A stretch of 47,386 nt of DNA from Parabacteroides sp. (GTDB taxonomy: Bacteria; Bacteroidota; Bacteroidia; Bacteroidales; Tannerellaceae), in NCBI GenBank assembly GCA_019417325.1, contig DXVO01000006.1, positions 1 through 47,386 of the forward strand. Reading direction: 5' to 3'. Below, piece after piece: positions 27,273-35,970 of the stretch. The notes below the pieces were generated by a model that saw nothing but the letters and a program-made list of their open reading frames with translations, had not been told where the DNA came from and made no database searches. Each line of letters begins with the position of its first letter. Position 1 is the first letter of the stretch. The translations under genes and the position numbers were made by a program.

Positions 27273-27957
27273 TACGAGGATCGATATATTTTACAGCTTC
27301 TTTGAAACGACCGTAAGAACCTTTGGCTTTTTCCAGTGCTTCGTTAGCATCCATACCCTTCTTTACCATATCCATGAATTTGCCCAGGTGGATAAATTCA
27401 TAACCGATTACTTCATCGTCAGCATCCAAAGCCATACGAGTACAGTATCCTTCAGCCATTTCCAGGTAACGAACACCTTTTGCCAAAGTACCGAACATAG
27501 TACCTACCTGGCTACGCAGACCTTTACCCAAGTCTTCCAGACCTGCACCGATAGGCAGACCGCCTTCAGAGAAAGCAGACTGTGTACGACCATAAACGAT
27601 CTGCAGGAACAATTCACGCATTGCAGTGTTGATAGCGTCACAAACAAGGTCAGTGTTCAAAGCTTCCAACAGCGTTTTACCCGGAAGAATTTCTGAAGCC
27701 ATAGCTGCAGAGTGAGTCATACCGGAACAACCGATTGTTTCAACAAGAGCTTCCTGGATAATTCCTTCCTTAACGTTCAGAGTCAGTTTACATCCACCCT
27801 GTTTCGGTGCACACCAACCGATACCGTGAGTCAAACCAGAAATGTCTGTGATCTGAGTTGCTCTAACCCACTTTCCTTCTTCAGGAATCGGAGCACTCTG
27901 GTGGTTAGCTCCCTTTTTTACAACACACATGTGTTGAACTTCATGTGAATAAATCAT
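27265..27957 (-). CDS. NifU/IscU-like Fe-S scaffold-type protein
   Basis: Cytosolic protein resembling the NifU_N/IscU scaffold fold. The segment ETIGCSGMTHSAAMASEIL, followed by PGKTLLEAL, is the counterpart of the IscU GCG.AIASSS...GKTL region. Further cysteines occur in GWCAPKQGGC (residues about 48-57). The usual second and third scaffold cysteines are not clear, so cluster binding is inferred. At 230 aa it is longer than IscU, with an added helical tail (MVKKGMDANEALEKAKGSYGRFKE). It is first in the operon with the 2-TM protein and GGGtGRT protein. Confidence 0.72.
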   Translation of the reverse strand: MIYSHEVQHMCVVKKGANHQSAPIPEEGKWVRATQITDISGLTHGIGWCAPKQGGCKLTLNVKEGIIQEALVETIGCSGMTHSAAMASEILPGKTLLEALNTDLVCDAINTAMRELFLQIVYGRTQSAFSEGGLPIGAGLEDLGKGLRSQVGTMFGTLAKGVRYLEMAEGYCTRMALDADDEVIGYEFIHLGKFMDMVKKGMDANEALEKAKGSYGRFKEAVKYIDPRNE

Positions 27958-28036
27958 AATCGCTAATTTATTATATTAAAGTGATAATAAAACTTTATGC
28001 TATTTTTATCGTAAAATCGCTATCATTAAGACCGCA

Positions 28037-28068
28037 CAAAGATAAAATTTAAAATTTAGCCGTGCAAT
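28037..28068 (-). promoter_or_regulatory. Promoter of the scaffold / GGGtGRT operon
   Basis: On the minus strand ATTG (28065-28068), a 20-nt spacer and TATCTTTG (28037-28044) match the Bacteroidota promoter. The leader to the start is about 75 nt. Confidence 0.65.
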
Positions 28069-28080
28069 AAGCGTTGTTCG

Positions 28081-28527
28081 TTATTTGTCGGTAAAATCCA
28101 CATCAAGTAGAGTACCATTCAGGATTACGGACCAGGTTACCGGGGCTATTTTCTTCATCATAACCGTTACCCCACAATATTTTTCCTGGGACAGGCGGAT
28201 CGCTTTCAGTATTTTTGCACTGTCTGCCGGATTTCCGGTCACATGGTAAGTTACATGAAAATCCGTATAAACCATCGGTATTCCATCCGATGTTCCAGCT
28301 GTAACATCTATGGACAAGCTTTCAAAACGCACTCTCATTTTTCGGAAAAGAGGAGCTACATCCATTCCCGTACATCCTGCTAAAGCTACAAGCATAAGCG
28401 CCTTCGGACGCGGTCCTTCATCATTTCCTCCATTCTCCACTGCGGTATCGATAATGATAGGGTGACCGTTCAACTCCGTTTCAAAAGTCGAATCTTTTTT
28501 CCATTTTAAAGTGATTTGAGCAGACAT
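28081..28527 (-). CDS. OsmC-family protein
   Basis: Cytosolic OsmC/Ohr-fold protein, a family of thiol-dependent peroxide-detoxifying enzymes and relatives. The start at 28527 (MSAQITLKW, 148 aa) is chosen over one 60 nt upstream because it matches the family start and a -7 box lies between them. Features are GPRPKALMLVALAGCTGMD, with the first redox cysteine, and SQEKYCGVTVMMKK, with the second. It is monocistronic. Confidence 0.88.
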   Translation of the reverse strand: MSAQITLKWKKDSTFETELNGHPIIIDTAVENGGNDEGPRPKALMLVALAGCTGMDVAPLFRKMRVRFESLSIDVTAGTSDGIPMVYTDFHVTYHVTGNPADSAKILKAIRLSQEKYCGVTVMMKKIAPVTWSVILNGTLLDVDFTDK

Positions 28528-28553
28528 AGGCGTTAAGATTATTATGATGTGTC

Positions 28554-28561
28554 CAAATTTA
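28554..28561 (-). promoter_or_regulatory. Candidate -7 box for the OsmC gene
   Basis: The minus strand reads TAAATTTG, 26 nt upstream of the chosen OsmC start. The sequence from here to about 28714 holds no credible gene. Confidence 0.5.
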
Positions 28562-28714
28562 CGGTAAATATGAAAGACAAACAACACATCACAGGAATTA
28601 TTCTATCCCTTTGCTTTTTTCCAACAAGCCCGCGAAGTCAAAAGAATCCATCCGGGAATACCGGATTTTGTCGGATAAATATTTAACAGACAGGTTCATA
28701 TTGAAAATAAACAT

Positions 28715-28752
28715 AAAAAAAGAACGTCCGGAATATCACATTCCGAACGTTC
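28715..28752 (-). terminator. Terminator of the exopolysaccharide locus
   Basis: GAACGTCCGGAAT (28722-28734) pairs with ATTCCGAACGTTC (28740-28752) with one mismatch. On the minus strand it is followed by seven T residues. It lies about 190 nt downstream of the last intact gene of the locus. Confidence 0.8.
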
Positions 28753-28781
28753 CAAACATAACTTTTTTATATTATGTAATA

Positions 28782-28940
28782 CTAAAGGGTAAGGTTTTGG
28801 TGATATCTTACCTCCAAATGGAAGTTATGTTTTAAAAAGGATGCTCTCTGTTTGTACATGTTATCATAATACCTTTGATAATCCCCGAAAGTTCCATTGC
28901 CTATCCAAGTTTCATGAAACTTTAAGATTAAAACAAAGGA
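28782..28940 (-). pseudogene. Possible C-terminal fragment of an unidentified protein
   Basis: Right after the stop of the DUF4422 gene, and in the same frame, about 52 codons stay open and read FHETWIGNGTFGDYQRYY, then DNMYKQRASFLKHNFHLEV, ending at a TAG at 28782-28784. The composition looks protein-like rather than random. There is no plausible start codon and I do not recognise the family. It could be the end of a lost gene or an extension of the DUF4422 protein cut by a new stop. The locus terminator follows 30 nt later. Confidence 0.3.
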
Positions 28941-29714
28941 CTATGCACTTACGCTATATTTTTTACCTAATATTTTAGCTTTCAAAAAGAACTTCACCTT
29001 TTTCCAAAAATTATATGGACCAATCTGAACATAACCTATATCCTTATAATCCAATCTATTTGTTTCTAACCAAACATCTAAAAGAAATTCACTTATTCTT
29101 CCAAATAATCTTGCTTGGAAAGGATCCATTTCTTTTAAATTTATACACTTTTCCAATTGGAACAAAATATCAAACAACCACGTACAATATTGATCAGCCA
29201 ACGATTTTTTCATAAGAAACATATTAAACATATGGGCACTTCTCCTCTTCATTATTTTGTCATAGGTTTTTACATAATCAGGATATTTTTCCAATAGAAT
29301 GTCACGTGTTATTTTTAAATGTTCACCATCATGAGTATGTGCATAATGTGATTCAATGGTTTCTATCCAGTAACGGCGTTTTGCAGGCAAAATCACATCA
29401 TAGTTCTGACAAAGGTATTCAGCCTGTTTCTGAGTTAGAACACTCTCCCAATTCGTACCCATATGTTTGAGACTAAAATGTCTTCTATAATGAGCCAAGC
29501 CGATGTAATCTGATTTCAGATTCTTCCAGCCCCAATATAGAGCTGTCAGCTCGCAGAAGTTAGGATTTTTTTCGGAAATATTATCTCCCTCATCATCACC
29601 TTGGAAGTCATAATTGTTATTTCCAAGCTTATTCCCAACCTTTATGGGAAGATACATTGTATCATGGGGCATAAAGTAATCCTTATGTGTTGCTATCAAA
29701 ATCTTAATATCCAT
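28941..29714 (-). CDS. DUF4422 family glycosyltransferase
   Basis: Predicted cytoplasmic glycosyltransferase of capsule loci (DUF4422). It starts MDIKILIATHKDY and has the core CELTALYWGWKNLKSDYIGL, then AHYRRHF, which is the family signature. The middle segment ILPAKRRYWIETIESHYAHTHD and the C-terminal LDVWLETNRLDYKDIGYVQI are also typical. At 257 aa it is complete. A decayed relative lies at about 30967-31395. It is the last intact gene of the minus-strand locus, 18 nt after glf. Confidence 0.9.
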   Translation of the reverse strand: MDIKILIATHKDYFMPHDTMYLPIKVGNKLGNNNYDFQGDDEGDNISEKNPNFCELTALYWGWKNLKSDYIGLAHYRRHFSLKHMGTNWESVLTQKQAEYLCQNYDVILPAKRRYWIETIESHYAHTHDGEHLKITRDILLEKYPDYVKTYDKIMKRRSAHMFNMFLMKKSLADQYCTWLFDILFQLEKCINLKEMDPFQARLFGRISEFLLDVWLETNRLDYKDIGYVQIGPYNFWKKVKFFLKAKILGKKYSVSA

Positions 29715-29732
29715 GTTTTACTTATTTAGCTG

Positions 29733-30866
29733 TTAAACTCTAACGGCAAGAGCTTTCTCCACAATCGGAGCCATATCATAATATTTATACTCAGCTAGCC
29801 TGCCGCCGAAAATAACATTCTTCTCCCGCTCAGCCATCTCTTTATACTTCAGATACAAGTTCGAGTTTCTCTCGTCATTTACAGGATAATAAGGCTCCAT
29901 CCCTGGCTTCCATTCTGTAGAAAACTCTTTAGATATCACCGTCTTTGGACAATCATATACCTCCTGACCAAACATTTCGAAATGTTTATGCTCTATCACA
30001 CGCGTGTAAGGTACCTCCCTTTCCGTGTAATTCACCACAGCATTTCCCTGATAATTCATCTCGTTCAGAACTTCCGTTTCAAACCTTACTGTTCGGTACT
30101 CCAACTTGCCATAACAATAGCCGTAATACTCATCTATCGCACCAGTGTAAATGATTTTGTTAGCCAATGTAACAAGCTCATCACGGTTTTTGAAGAAATC
30201 GCAACCAAGCCTAACCTCCACACCATCAAGCAATCTATCTATTAACACGTTGTAACCACCTATAGGTATACCCTGATATTTGTCATTGAAATAATTATTG
30301 TCGAACACAAACCTAACAGGCAAACGCTTTATAATGAAAGCTGGCAAGTCTGTACATTTCCGTCCCCACTGCTTCTCTGTATAACCTTTAATAAGAGTTT
30401 CATAAATATCCTTTCCAATTAACAAGTGCGCCTGTTCTTCCAAGTTGCGCGGTTCAGTCACTCCTTGGTCTTTCATGCGTGCTATCGCTTCTGCCTTCTG
30501 TTCTTCAATCTTTGCTTTCGCTTCAGCAGGCGTGATTATACCCCACATTTGATAAAAGGTGTTCATGTTGAAAGGTAAATTATAAAGTTTTCCTTTATAA
30601 TTTGCAACAGGAGAATTAGTGTAACGATTGAACTCAACAATAGAGTTTACAAAATCCCAAACCTTTTTATCTGAAGTATGGAAAATATGTGCACCATAAC
30701 AATGCACATTAATTCCTTCTATATTCTCACAATATATATTTCCTCCCACATGGGAACGTCGGTCTATTACCAGACATTTCTTTCCCTGTCGATGGGCACG
30801 ATAAGCAAATGTCGCACCGAAAAGACCAGCACCAACAATAAGATAATCATATTGATTCTCAGCCAT
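29733..30866 (-). CDS. glf: UDP-galactopyranose mutase
   Basis: Cytosolic FAD enzyme that interconverts UDP-galactopyranose and UDP-galactofuranose, supplying galactofuranose to the polymer. The FAD-binding Rossmann motif YLIVGAGLFGATFA is at residues 9-22, followed by the diagnostic HVGGNIYCENIEGINVHCYG and AHIFHTS segments. TEKQWGRKCTDLPA and GRLAEYKYYDM near the end match Glf. At 377 aa it has the usual length. It is followed 18 nt later by the DUF4422 gene. Confidence 0.96.
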   Translation of the reverse strand: MAENQYDYLIVGAGLFGATFAYRAHRQGKKCLVIDRRSHVGGNIYCENIEGINVHCYGAHIFHTSDKKVWDFVNSIVEFNRYTNSPVANYKGKLYNLPFNMNTFYQMWGIITPAEAKAKIEEQKAEAIARMKDQGVTEPRNLEEQAHLLIGKDIYETLIKGYTEKQWGRKCTDLPAFIIKRLPVRFVFDNNYFNDKYQGIPIGGYNVLIDRLLDGVEVRLGCDFFKNRDELVTLANKIIYTGAIDEYYGYCYGKLEYRTVRFETEVLNEMNYQGNAVVNYTEREVPYTRVIEHKHFEMFGQEVYDCPKTVISKEFSTEWKPGMEPYYPVNDERNSNLYLKYKEMAEREKNVIFGGRLAEYKYYDMAPIVEKALAVRV

Positions 30867-30966
30867 AAATACTATACTTTAAATTATTGATTTATTTTAA
30901 CAACTGTGAAATTTAGAAACTTTGTTTATAACGTTTATGAAACACGATAGCCATAAAGAACCCTCA

Positions 30967-31395
30967 AATCTTTCTATACATATTACTCTTACCGAAATAG
31001 ACACGACCTATCTCCTTGTATTCCAGTTGATTTTTATTAATCCATACATCACGACACGCAACTGATAAACCTAGTATGGAAAGACTCCATACTCTTCAGA
31101 ACATAACATACCTCCACACATTCCGGACACTTCCGGCTGATAATTTCACAGGCACAGTCAAATCGTTCTCCAAAGAAAGTATAATCATAATGTGAACAGA
31201 CTGTTTCAATGTAGAGATTCCATCTTTTAGGAAGTCTAATATCGTATTTCCAGCACAAATCTTCAGCCTATTTTCAGTCAGCACACTATCCCGTCCTCCG
31301 CTATACACAACCTTAAAAGAGAGATGTCATCTGTAATGAGCCAATCCCACATAATCCGCTTTCAGATTCTTCCAAACCCCAATTTTGATATTCAT
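30967..31395 (-). pseudogene. Decayed DUF4422 glycosyltransferase gene
   Basis: Fragments in at least three frames align in order with the intact DUF4422 protein at 28941-29714. They are VWKNLKADYVGLAHYR (like WKNLKSDYIGLAHYR), LTENRLKIC, then KYDIRLPKRWNLYIETVCSHYD (cut here for length from the matching WIETIESHY region). The last is DVWINKNQLEYKEIGRVYFG, matching the LDVWLETNRLDYKDIGYVQI end. Several frameshifts and the absence of an N-terminus make it non-functional. It occupies most of the 580-nt gap between glf and the acyltransferase gene. Confidence 0.85.
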
Positions 31396-31445
31396 ATTTG
31401 AGATTATATTTATAGTATTATAGACACAAAAGTCCGTGAACCTTG

Positions 31446-32429
31446 CTACAGTACATATTTTTTTAAGAAGGGGATTTTCATCATCGCATAAGAGCTGCAA
31501 AAAGATATTACAGAGAATATTAAAAAGAACACAATAAAGTTGCAAATAGGTACGACCGCTTCAACGTCTAAATTTAGAAATTTGTAAGCAAAGTTAATGA
31601 ATACAGGATGAATCAAATAAACACCGAAGCAATATGGAGCCAACTTATTTACTAATATCCAATCAACATTTAGAGATTTAAACAATAAGAATAATACTGC
31701 TGCCAAACAAATAACAACAGGATCGGCATATCCGTAGAAGTTGAAACCACAATAACATTTAGCAACGATAATACCCAAACATAGTACAATGACAGTGATG
31801 AGAAATTTTTTATTGCCACACAATTTCTGTGGAGCTTTCCAACATAACCAATATCCTAAAAGGTAAATAAAGATATATGGGCTCGTAATAATCATGTAAC
31901 TCGTAAGCCCCACACCCATGTTATTCAGTGTAGGGAATAATGAAGAGATAATGAACAGTAAAGCTAATGCCGCCATACAATCCTTATCAGATGCTTTTAC
32001 TACAAACGGCTTGATGATGGGAGTTATCAAATATAACCCTATCAACATATATAGATACCACATATGTGCCCAACTATGCCCCGTCACAAAATGTATAATA
32101 CTATTAATTACCCCCCCCGATTTGTTAAAATACGTTTCTATCAAGCACATAGGCAGAGCAAATATTAGTAATACCAAAGCTATTCTCTTCACATACTTTC
32201 GCATTAGTAAACCGAACCCAACCTCCTTGGTAGGATTCAGAAACAAAGCTCCCGAAATCATGACAAAAAGAGGAACGGAAAACTGCATGGAGTATTTATA
32301 GCATGAAAGCCAAAACGTGTCGTCAGAACTTGTAATATCCCTTGTGTCAAGTAAACCAGCACTGGTGTGCAGAAAGACTACACTTAAAGTAGCCAATAAA
32401 CGTAAACTGTTGATGTAAGTAATTCTCAT
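31446..32429 (-). CDS. Acyltransferase 3 family membrane protein (O-acetyltransferase)
   Basis: Inner-membrane acyltransferase of about 10 helices that would acetylate the glycan. The start at 32429 (327 aa) gives MRITYINSLRLLATLSVVFLH, with the family histidine in the first helix, and follows the beta-propeller gene by 25 nt. Later features are FSVPLFVMISGALFLNP and the RKYVKRIALVLLIF helix, and the C-terminus is LKKYVL. A run of eight G (minus strand, 32111-32118) lies inside the reading frame (KSGGVINS). That could switch the gene off by slippage. Confidence 0.87.
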   Translation of the reverse strand: MRITYINSLRLLATLSVVFLHTSAGLLDTRDITSSDDTFWLSCYKYSMQFSVPLFVMISGALFLNPTKEVGFGLLMRKYVKRIALVLLIFALPMCLIETYFNKSGGVINSIIHFVTGHSWAHMWYLYMLIGLYLITPIIKPFVVKASDKDCMAALALLFIISSLFPTLNNMGVGLTSYMIITSPYIFIYLLGYWLCWKAPQKLCGNKKFLITVIVLCLGIIVAKCYCGFNFYGYADPVVICLAAVLFLLFKSLNVDWILVNKLAPYCFGVYLIHPVFINFAYKFLNLDVEAVVPICNFIVFFLIFSVISFCSSYAMMKIPFLKKYVL

Positions 32430-32454
32430 GGAAAACAATTTATATGTCCAAATT

Positions 32455-33723
32455 TCATATATTAACCTCAAATAATAAAACAGAACGAAGGCTGTCTGCA
32501 TAAACCGTATCTATGGAAAAATACTTGTTATCCCATGTAAGTCTTGGATGTAAATCACAACGTTTCTCTTCATACAAGCGTGGAGTATGAAATATATCTA
32601 CCAATTTCTCATATTCTTTTTTCTTCATATCATACAGAAATACCGTCTGTAAGCAATCTCGTTTCGGATAAGTATCAGAGATAAAAGACTGGTTACCTTT
32701 GAAGAATGTTGGATGCCCATCTAATTTCAACTCATCACCGCCGATGGCTGTACGTTTCCCTGTATTGATGTCATATTCTGCATAGCACGACCCTTTACCC
32801 TCACGATTGATATAAGTGGTGAGCAGAGTGAAGTCGTTTTTCCATGTGTAATGCGAGATTGTATGGTTTTCCTCTAATATCTTGATATCATTCCCATTTA
32901 TGTCGCTTACGCACAAACGCACATTCCATTCCATGCCGGTACCTTTGGTAAAGATGTGAAAGAACATAAATTGCTTCCCATTTGGAGATATGCATACATG
33001 ATTGATATAATGCTGGAAACCCTGTGTATCCTGGAAGCCTTCACATAGTTTTTCATATTTTATAATGTTGCGTACTTCATTTGTATAAAAATCATATAAA
33101 AATATGCCATCATTTTGGGGTATATTTTGATTGATTGTCTTATCAGACAACGAATTGTATCCGTAACCAGGCCGCAATCGTTGTAGCCGGGAGAAATTCA
33201 CACCCAACCCATAATGCATGCCAGCATCTATATCATAAAGAGGTATTGGGATTGTCTGTATTTTCTTCTTTTGCTCCACGTTCCATATTTGGCAAACATA
33301 TCTTCCGTTTTCAAGGTTGTTGAACAATATCTCATTTTGATTCAGAGGATTCCATCTTAATCGACAACCTTGCTGCCATGACCAAGCTCTACTTTCAGCA
33401 ACATTCACAAATTGATGAGTAACTAAGTCATAATAAGCGATTGCCACGGCATCTCTTTGCGTGTTTGCCTTCCGGTCACAAATATGTACCAGCATACGTG
33501 TCTGTTTCTCGTTTATTTGTTGTAAATCATAATAACCAAAAAACACATTCTTATCTTTTATCGAAAGTTTTTCTTTAAGTCTGACTCTGAAACTTTTTAC
33601 CTCGCAGCAACCAATAGTCCCAGCTTTGTATGCTCTAACTATTCCACATGCCATTTTCATTTTTCTAATGGCCTCAATCCCTGTAGGGCCAATTATATTC
33701 TTTATGACTTCCTTTTTGCTCAT
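32455..33723 (-). CDS. Beta-propeller protein of an exopolysaccharide locus, function unknown
   Basis: A 422-aa protein without signal peptide or membrane span. Repeated blade-like segments occur, such as AIAYYDLVTHQFVNVAE, WNPLNQNEILFNNLENGRY, FLYDFYTNEVRNIIK, VCISPNGKQFMFFHIF and ETDINTG-like YDINTGKRTAI. They indicate a six- or seven-bladed TolB/DPP-IV-type beta-propeller. The start at 33723 is chosen because its ATG overlaps the upstream GT2 stop as ATGA, implying translational coupling. A glycan-binding, lyase-like or scaffolding role would be guesswork. Confidence 0.7.
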   Translation of the reverse strand: MSKKEVIKNIIGPTGIEAIRKMKMACGIVRAYKAGTIGCCEVKSFRVRLKEKLSIKDKNVFFGYYDLQQINEKQTRMLVHICDRKANTQRDAVAIAYYDLVTHQFVNVAESRAWSWQQGCRLRWNPLNQNEILFNNLENGRYVCQIWNVEQKKKIQTIPIPLYDIDAGMHYGLGVNFSRLQRLRPGYGYNSLSDKTINQNIPQNDGIFLYDFYTNEVRNIIKYEKLCEGFQDTQGFQHYINHVCISPNGKQFMFFHIFTKGTGMEWNVRLCVSDINGNDIKILEENHTISHYTWKNDFTLLTTYINREGKGSCYAEYDINTGKRTAIGGDELKLDGHPTFFKGNQSFISDTYPKRDCLQTVFLYDMKKKEYEKLVDIFHTPRLYEEKRCDLHPRLTWDNKYFSIDTVYADSLRSVLLFEVNI

Positions 33724-34793
33724 TCTTTCATCCATTTAGATTTTCTCTCCGTTTGCAATTTGCACACATAAAACAGTAAAAAATACATCCTGTGGTGTAG
33801 CAACCATTGGAATACTTTCATCTTTCCAATATTTCTGCTTCCGTCCATCTTTTCCACAGCTTCACGGAACAGCGGTAACTCAAGTTCCTTGCGAATTATC
33901 TTGAGAGTGTTTCTTACACCAGCTGTGTTCGAATACGGTATGTAATACTGTGAGAAACACTCTACGATTTTGGGCATGATTTTCACATACATACGTTGAA
34001 GGAAACTAGCATCACCACCATGGTATTTCTCAACGTATAAGCGGAGTGCCTTACCAAATTCCGTCATCTTATGAACTATCTGCTTGTCGAATTTTCGCGA
34101 TGCCGCTTCAGGATTAAGCACATAATGGTACAAAGGTTGGTTCTCGTAATACAGGCCTTTAGCATGCTCAAAGACTTCCAACCCGAATAACAAGTCTTGC
34201 GCCCGTTTCAGTCCAGGGATGTTCCATATACCATTGTCAATCAACATACTGCGACGATAAACTCGTGCCCATGTAACATCAAAGATGGCATAACGAAAAG
34301 ATGTCGTATGAAACAAGGGCAACATAGTGTCAATCATCTCCATTCTGTCTGTCAGAATTCGTTGCCTGCAATCTTTACCAAAGAAATAATTGCGTTTGGG
34401 ATTATCCCCAAAGTCTGCCATGCAATCCCATGTTACAATGTCCACCTTTTCATCTTGCTCCTTGATCATTCGGACAACTTCAGAATAAGTGTTTGGTTCT
34501 ATCCAGTCATCCCCGTCAACGAAACTCACCCATTCACCGTGGGCAGCTTCTACACCGATATTACGCACTACGCTAAGCCCTCCGTTCTTTTGATGAATCA
34601 CCCTTATTCTACTGTCTTTTGCAGCATATTCATCGCATATCTTAGGACATTCATCAGGAGAACCGTCATCAATAATGATTATATCCAGATTTCTGTATTT
34701 TTGTCCTATTATACTTCTTATCGAACGATGGAGCAAGTCGTATGGAACTTTATACACAGGTATTATTACTGAAAATAAAATATTTTTCTTCAT
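33720..34793 (-). CDS. Family 2 glycosyltransferase
   Basis: Cytoplasmic GT-A fold glycosyltransferase. The N-terminus FSVIIPVYKVPYDLLHRSIR, then IIIDDGSPDECPKICDEYA, RIRVIHQKNGGLSVVRNIG and the DxD-type VSFVDGDDWIEP are classical GT2 motifs. The C-terminal half is helical and variable, ending in KWMKE. At 357 aa it is complete. It lies 8 nt after the GH43-like gene and is coupled by ATGA to the beta-propeller gene. Confidence 0.93.
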   Translation of the reverse strand: MKKNILFSVIIPVYKVPYDLLHRSIRSIIGQKYRNLDIIIIDDGSPDECPKICDEYAAKDSRIRVIHQKNGGLSVVRNIGVEAAHGEWVSFVDGDDWIEPNTYSEVVRMIKEQDEKVDIVTWDCMADFGDNPKRNYFFGKDCRQRILTDRMEMIDTMLPLFHTTSFRYAIFDVTWARVYRRSMLIDNGIWNIPGLKRAQDLLFGLEVFEHAKGLYYENQPLYHYVLNPEAASRKFDKQIVHKMTEFGKALRLYVEKYHGGDASFLQRMYVKIMPKIVECFSQYYIPYSNTAGVRNTLKIIRKELELPLFREAVEKMDGSRNIGKMKVFQWLLHHRMYFLLFYVCKLQTERKSKWMKE

Positions 34794-34800
34794 TATCTTT

Positions 34801-35970
34801 TTACAATACAGGTTTACACTGGCTGTTTCTTTCTATGGCTTCAATATCAAACCATGGATTACCATCCTTGTCCCATTGAAGTTCCAACAAAAAAGTATAA
34901 CGTTCTCTCGATGCATCATAATCTTTTATTGGCTTACACTTCGGAGCATGACCAAAGGCAAGCATCCATTGCCGTCCTTCTTTATCTTTCACAGGAAAAG
35001 ATGGGCATCCAAATCCATTGAAACGTGAGTTTTTTGATGTTTGCAATATCGGAGTACCAAAATTTACATTTAACGTATCAGCTATCGATTTTCCTTCATT
35101 ATTCAAGTAAGGTCCTTCAAGTGTCTTGCTTTTAGCAAAACTTACTTTGTATGTATGATTTCTGATGGAACCATTGCTACCCAACAGATAGTAATGACTT
35201 CCTTGTTTTAATATAATCACGCCCTCATACAAGTTTGTTATAAAATGAGGACATTCCTTCATCTTGAAATCTTGCATTGGATTCAATTTGACCATATATA
35301 CGCCCATTCCCTTACGATTCTCTAAAACCTTACCATTGGATGCGTTGACAAAGGAACCAAAAACAAGATAAAAATTGTTACCATCAATTATGGGGTAAGG
35401 ATCTATTTGCTCTCTTGATGGAAAATAGGCATCTCCATCGTTCGGACTGTTGCTGATAATAATATTCACGAAACGAAAATCTTCACTTAACTTATCTGTT
35501 TCAAACACCGCTATTTTTGTATCATCCGCCGACTTGCGCAGGGCGACAAACAACAAGTATTTACGGTCATAGTATATCACATCTGGAGACCATAATGGAT
35601 AATGGAGTCTTTCTCCTTTTGTGTCTGTGCAAATATATTGTCCGGCTAAGCGGTGTGTCTTATCATAAATTCCCAAAAAATTCTGCTGTATATTATCTTC
35701 CGACAATGCATATTTATAAAATTCCCAATCCTCTAAATTTTTGCTGCGGAAGATGGAAACAGTGTAATAATACTTGAAGTCTAAAGAATTTCGTGGAATT
35801 ATACTTGACACAAAAGAATAAAAATAACCATCTTCATCAGCTATCAATGAGCTGTCATGGTAAACATAATTCTTTATCACAGGATTCTGTACGGTTTGAG
35901 AAAAGCCATCTATACATATTACAGAATTTATAAATACACAAAACATAACAAATAGCAGGAAATTCTTCAT
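34801..35970 (-). CDS. Exported GH43-like five-bladed propeller protein
   Basis: A signal peptide (about residues 1-25, INSVICIDGFSQ) is followed by a five-bladed propeller of the GH43/GH117 type. Landmarks are YHDSSLIADEDGYFYSF (family base-Asp position), YPLWSPDVIYYDRKYLLFV, DPYPIIDGNNFYLVFGSF and NLYEGVIILKQGSHYYLLGS (EG.. position of the catalytic Glu). It is 389 aa. Such an exported hydrolase-like protein inside a polysaccharide assembly operon is unusual; it may trim or cleave the polymer. Its start overlaps the upstream GT2 stop by 4 nt (ATGA), so it belongs to the operon. Confidence 0.78.
   Translation of the reverse strand: MKNFLLFVMFCVFINSVICIDGFSQTVQNPVIKNYVYHDSSLIADEDGYFYSFVSSIIPRNSLDFKYYYTVSIFRSKNLEDWEFYKYALSEDNIQQNFLGIYDKTHRLAGQYICTDTKGERLHYPLWSPDVIYYDRKYLLFVALRKSADDTKIAVFETDKLSEDFRFVNIIISNSPNDGDAYFPSREQIDPYPIIDGNNFYLVFGSFVNASNGKVLENRKGMGVYMVKLNPMQDFKMKECPHFITNLYEGVIILKQGSHYYLLGSNGSIRNHTYKVSFAKSKTLEGPYLNNEGKSIADTLNVNFGTPILQTSKNSRFNGFGCPSFPVKDKEGRQWMLAFGHAPKCKPIKDYDASRERYTFLLELQWDKDGNPWFDIEAIERNSQCKPVL

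Noticed and set aside
28611..28835. Plus-strand open frame of 74 codons between the OsmC gene and the exopolysaccharide locus
   Set aside because: It runs through the terminator hairpin at 28715-28752, has no recognisable domain and no promoter, and overlaps the fragment on the other strand.
34197..34772. Plus-strand open frame of 191 codons
   Set aside because: It is antisense to the GT2 gene, whose motifs are unmistakable, and its product has no recognisable features.
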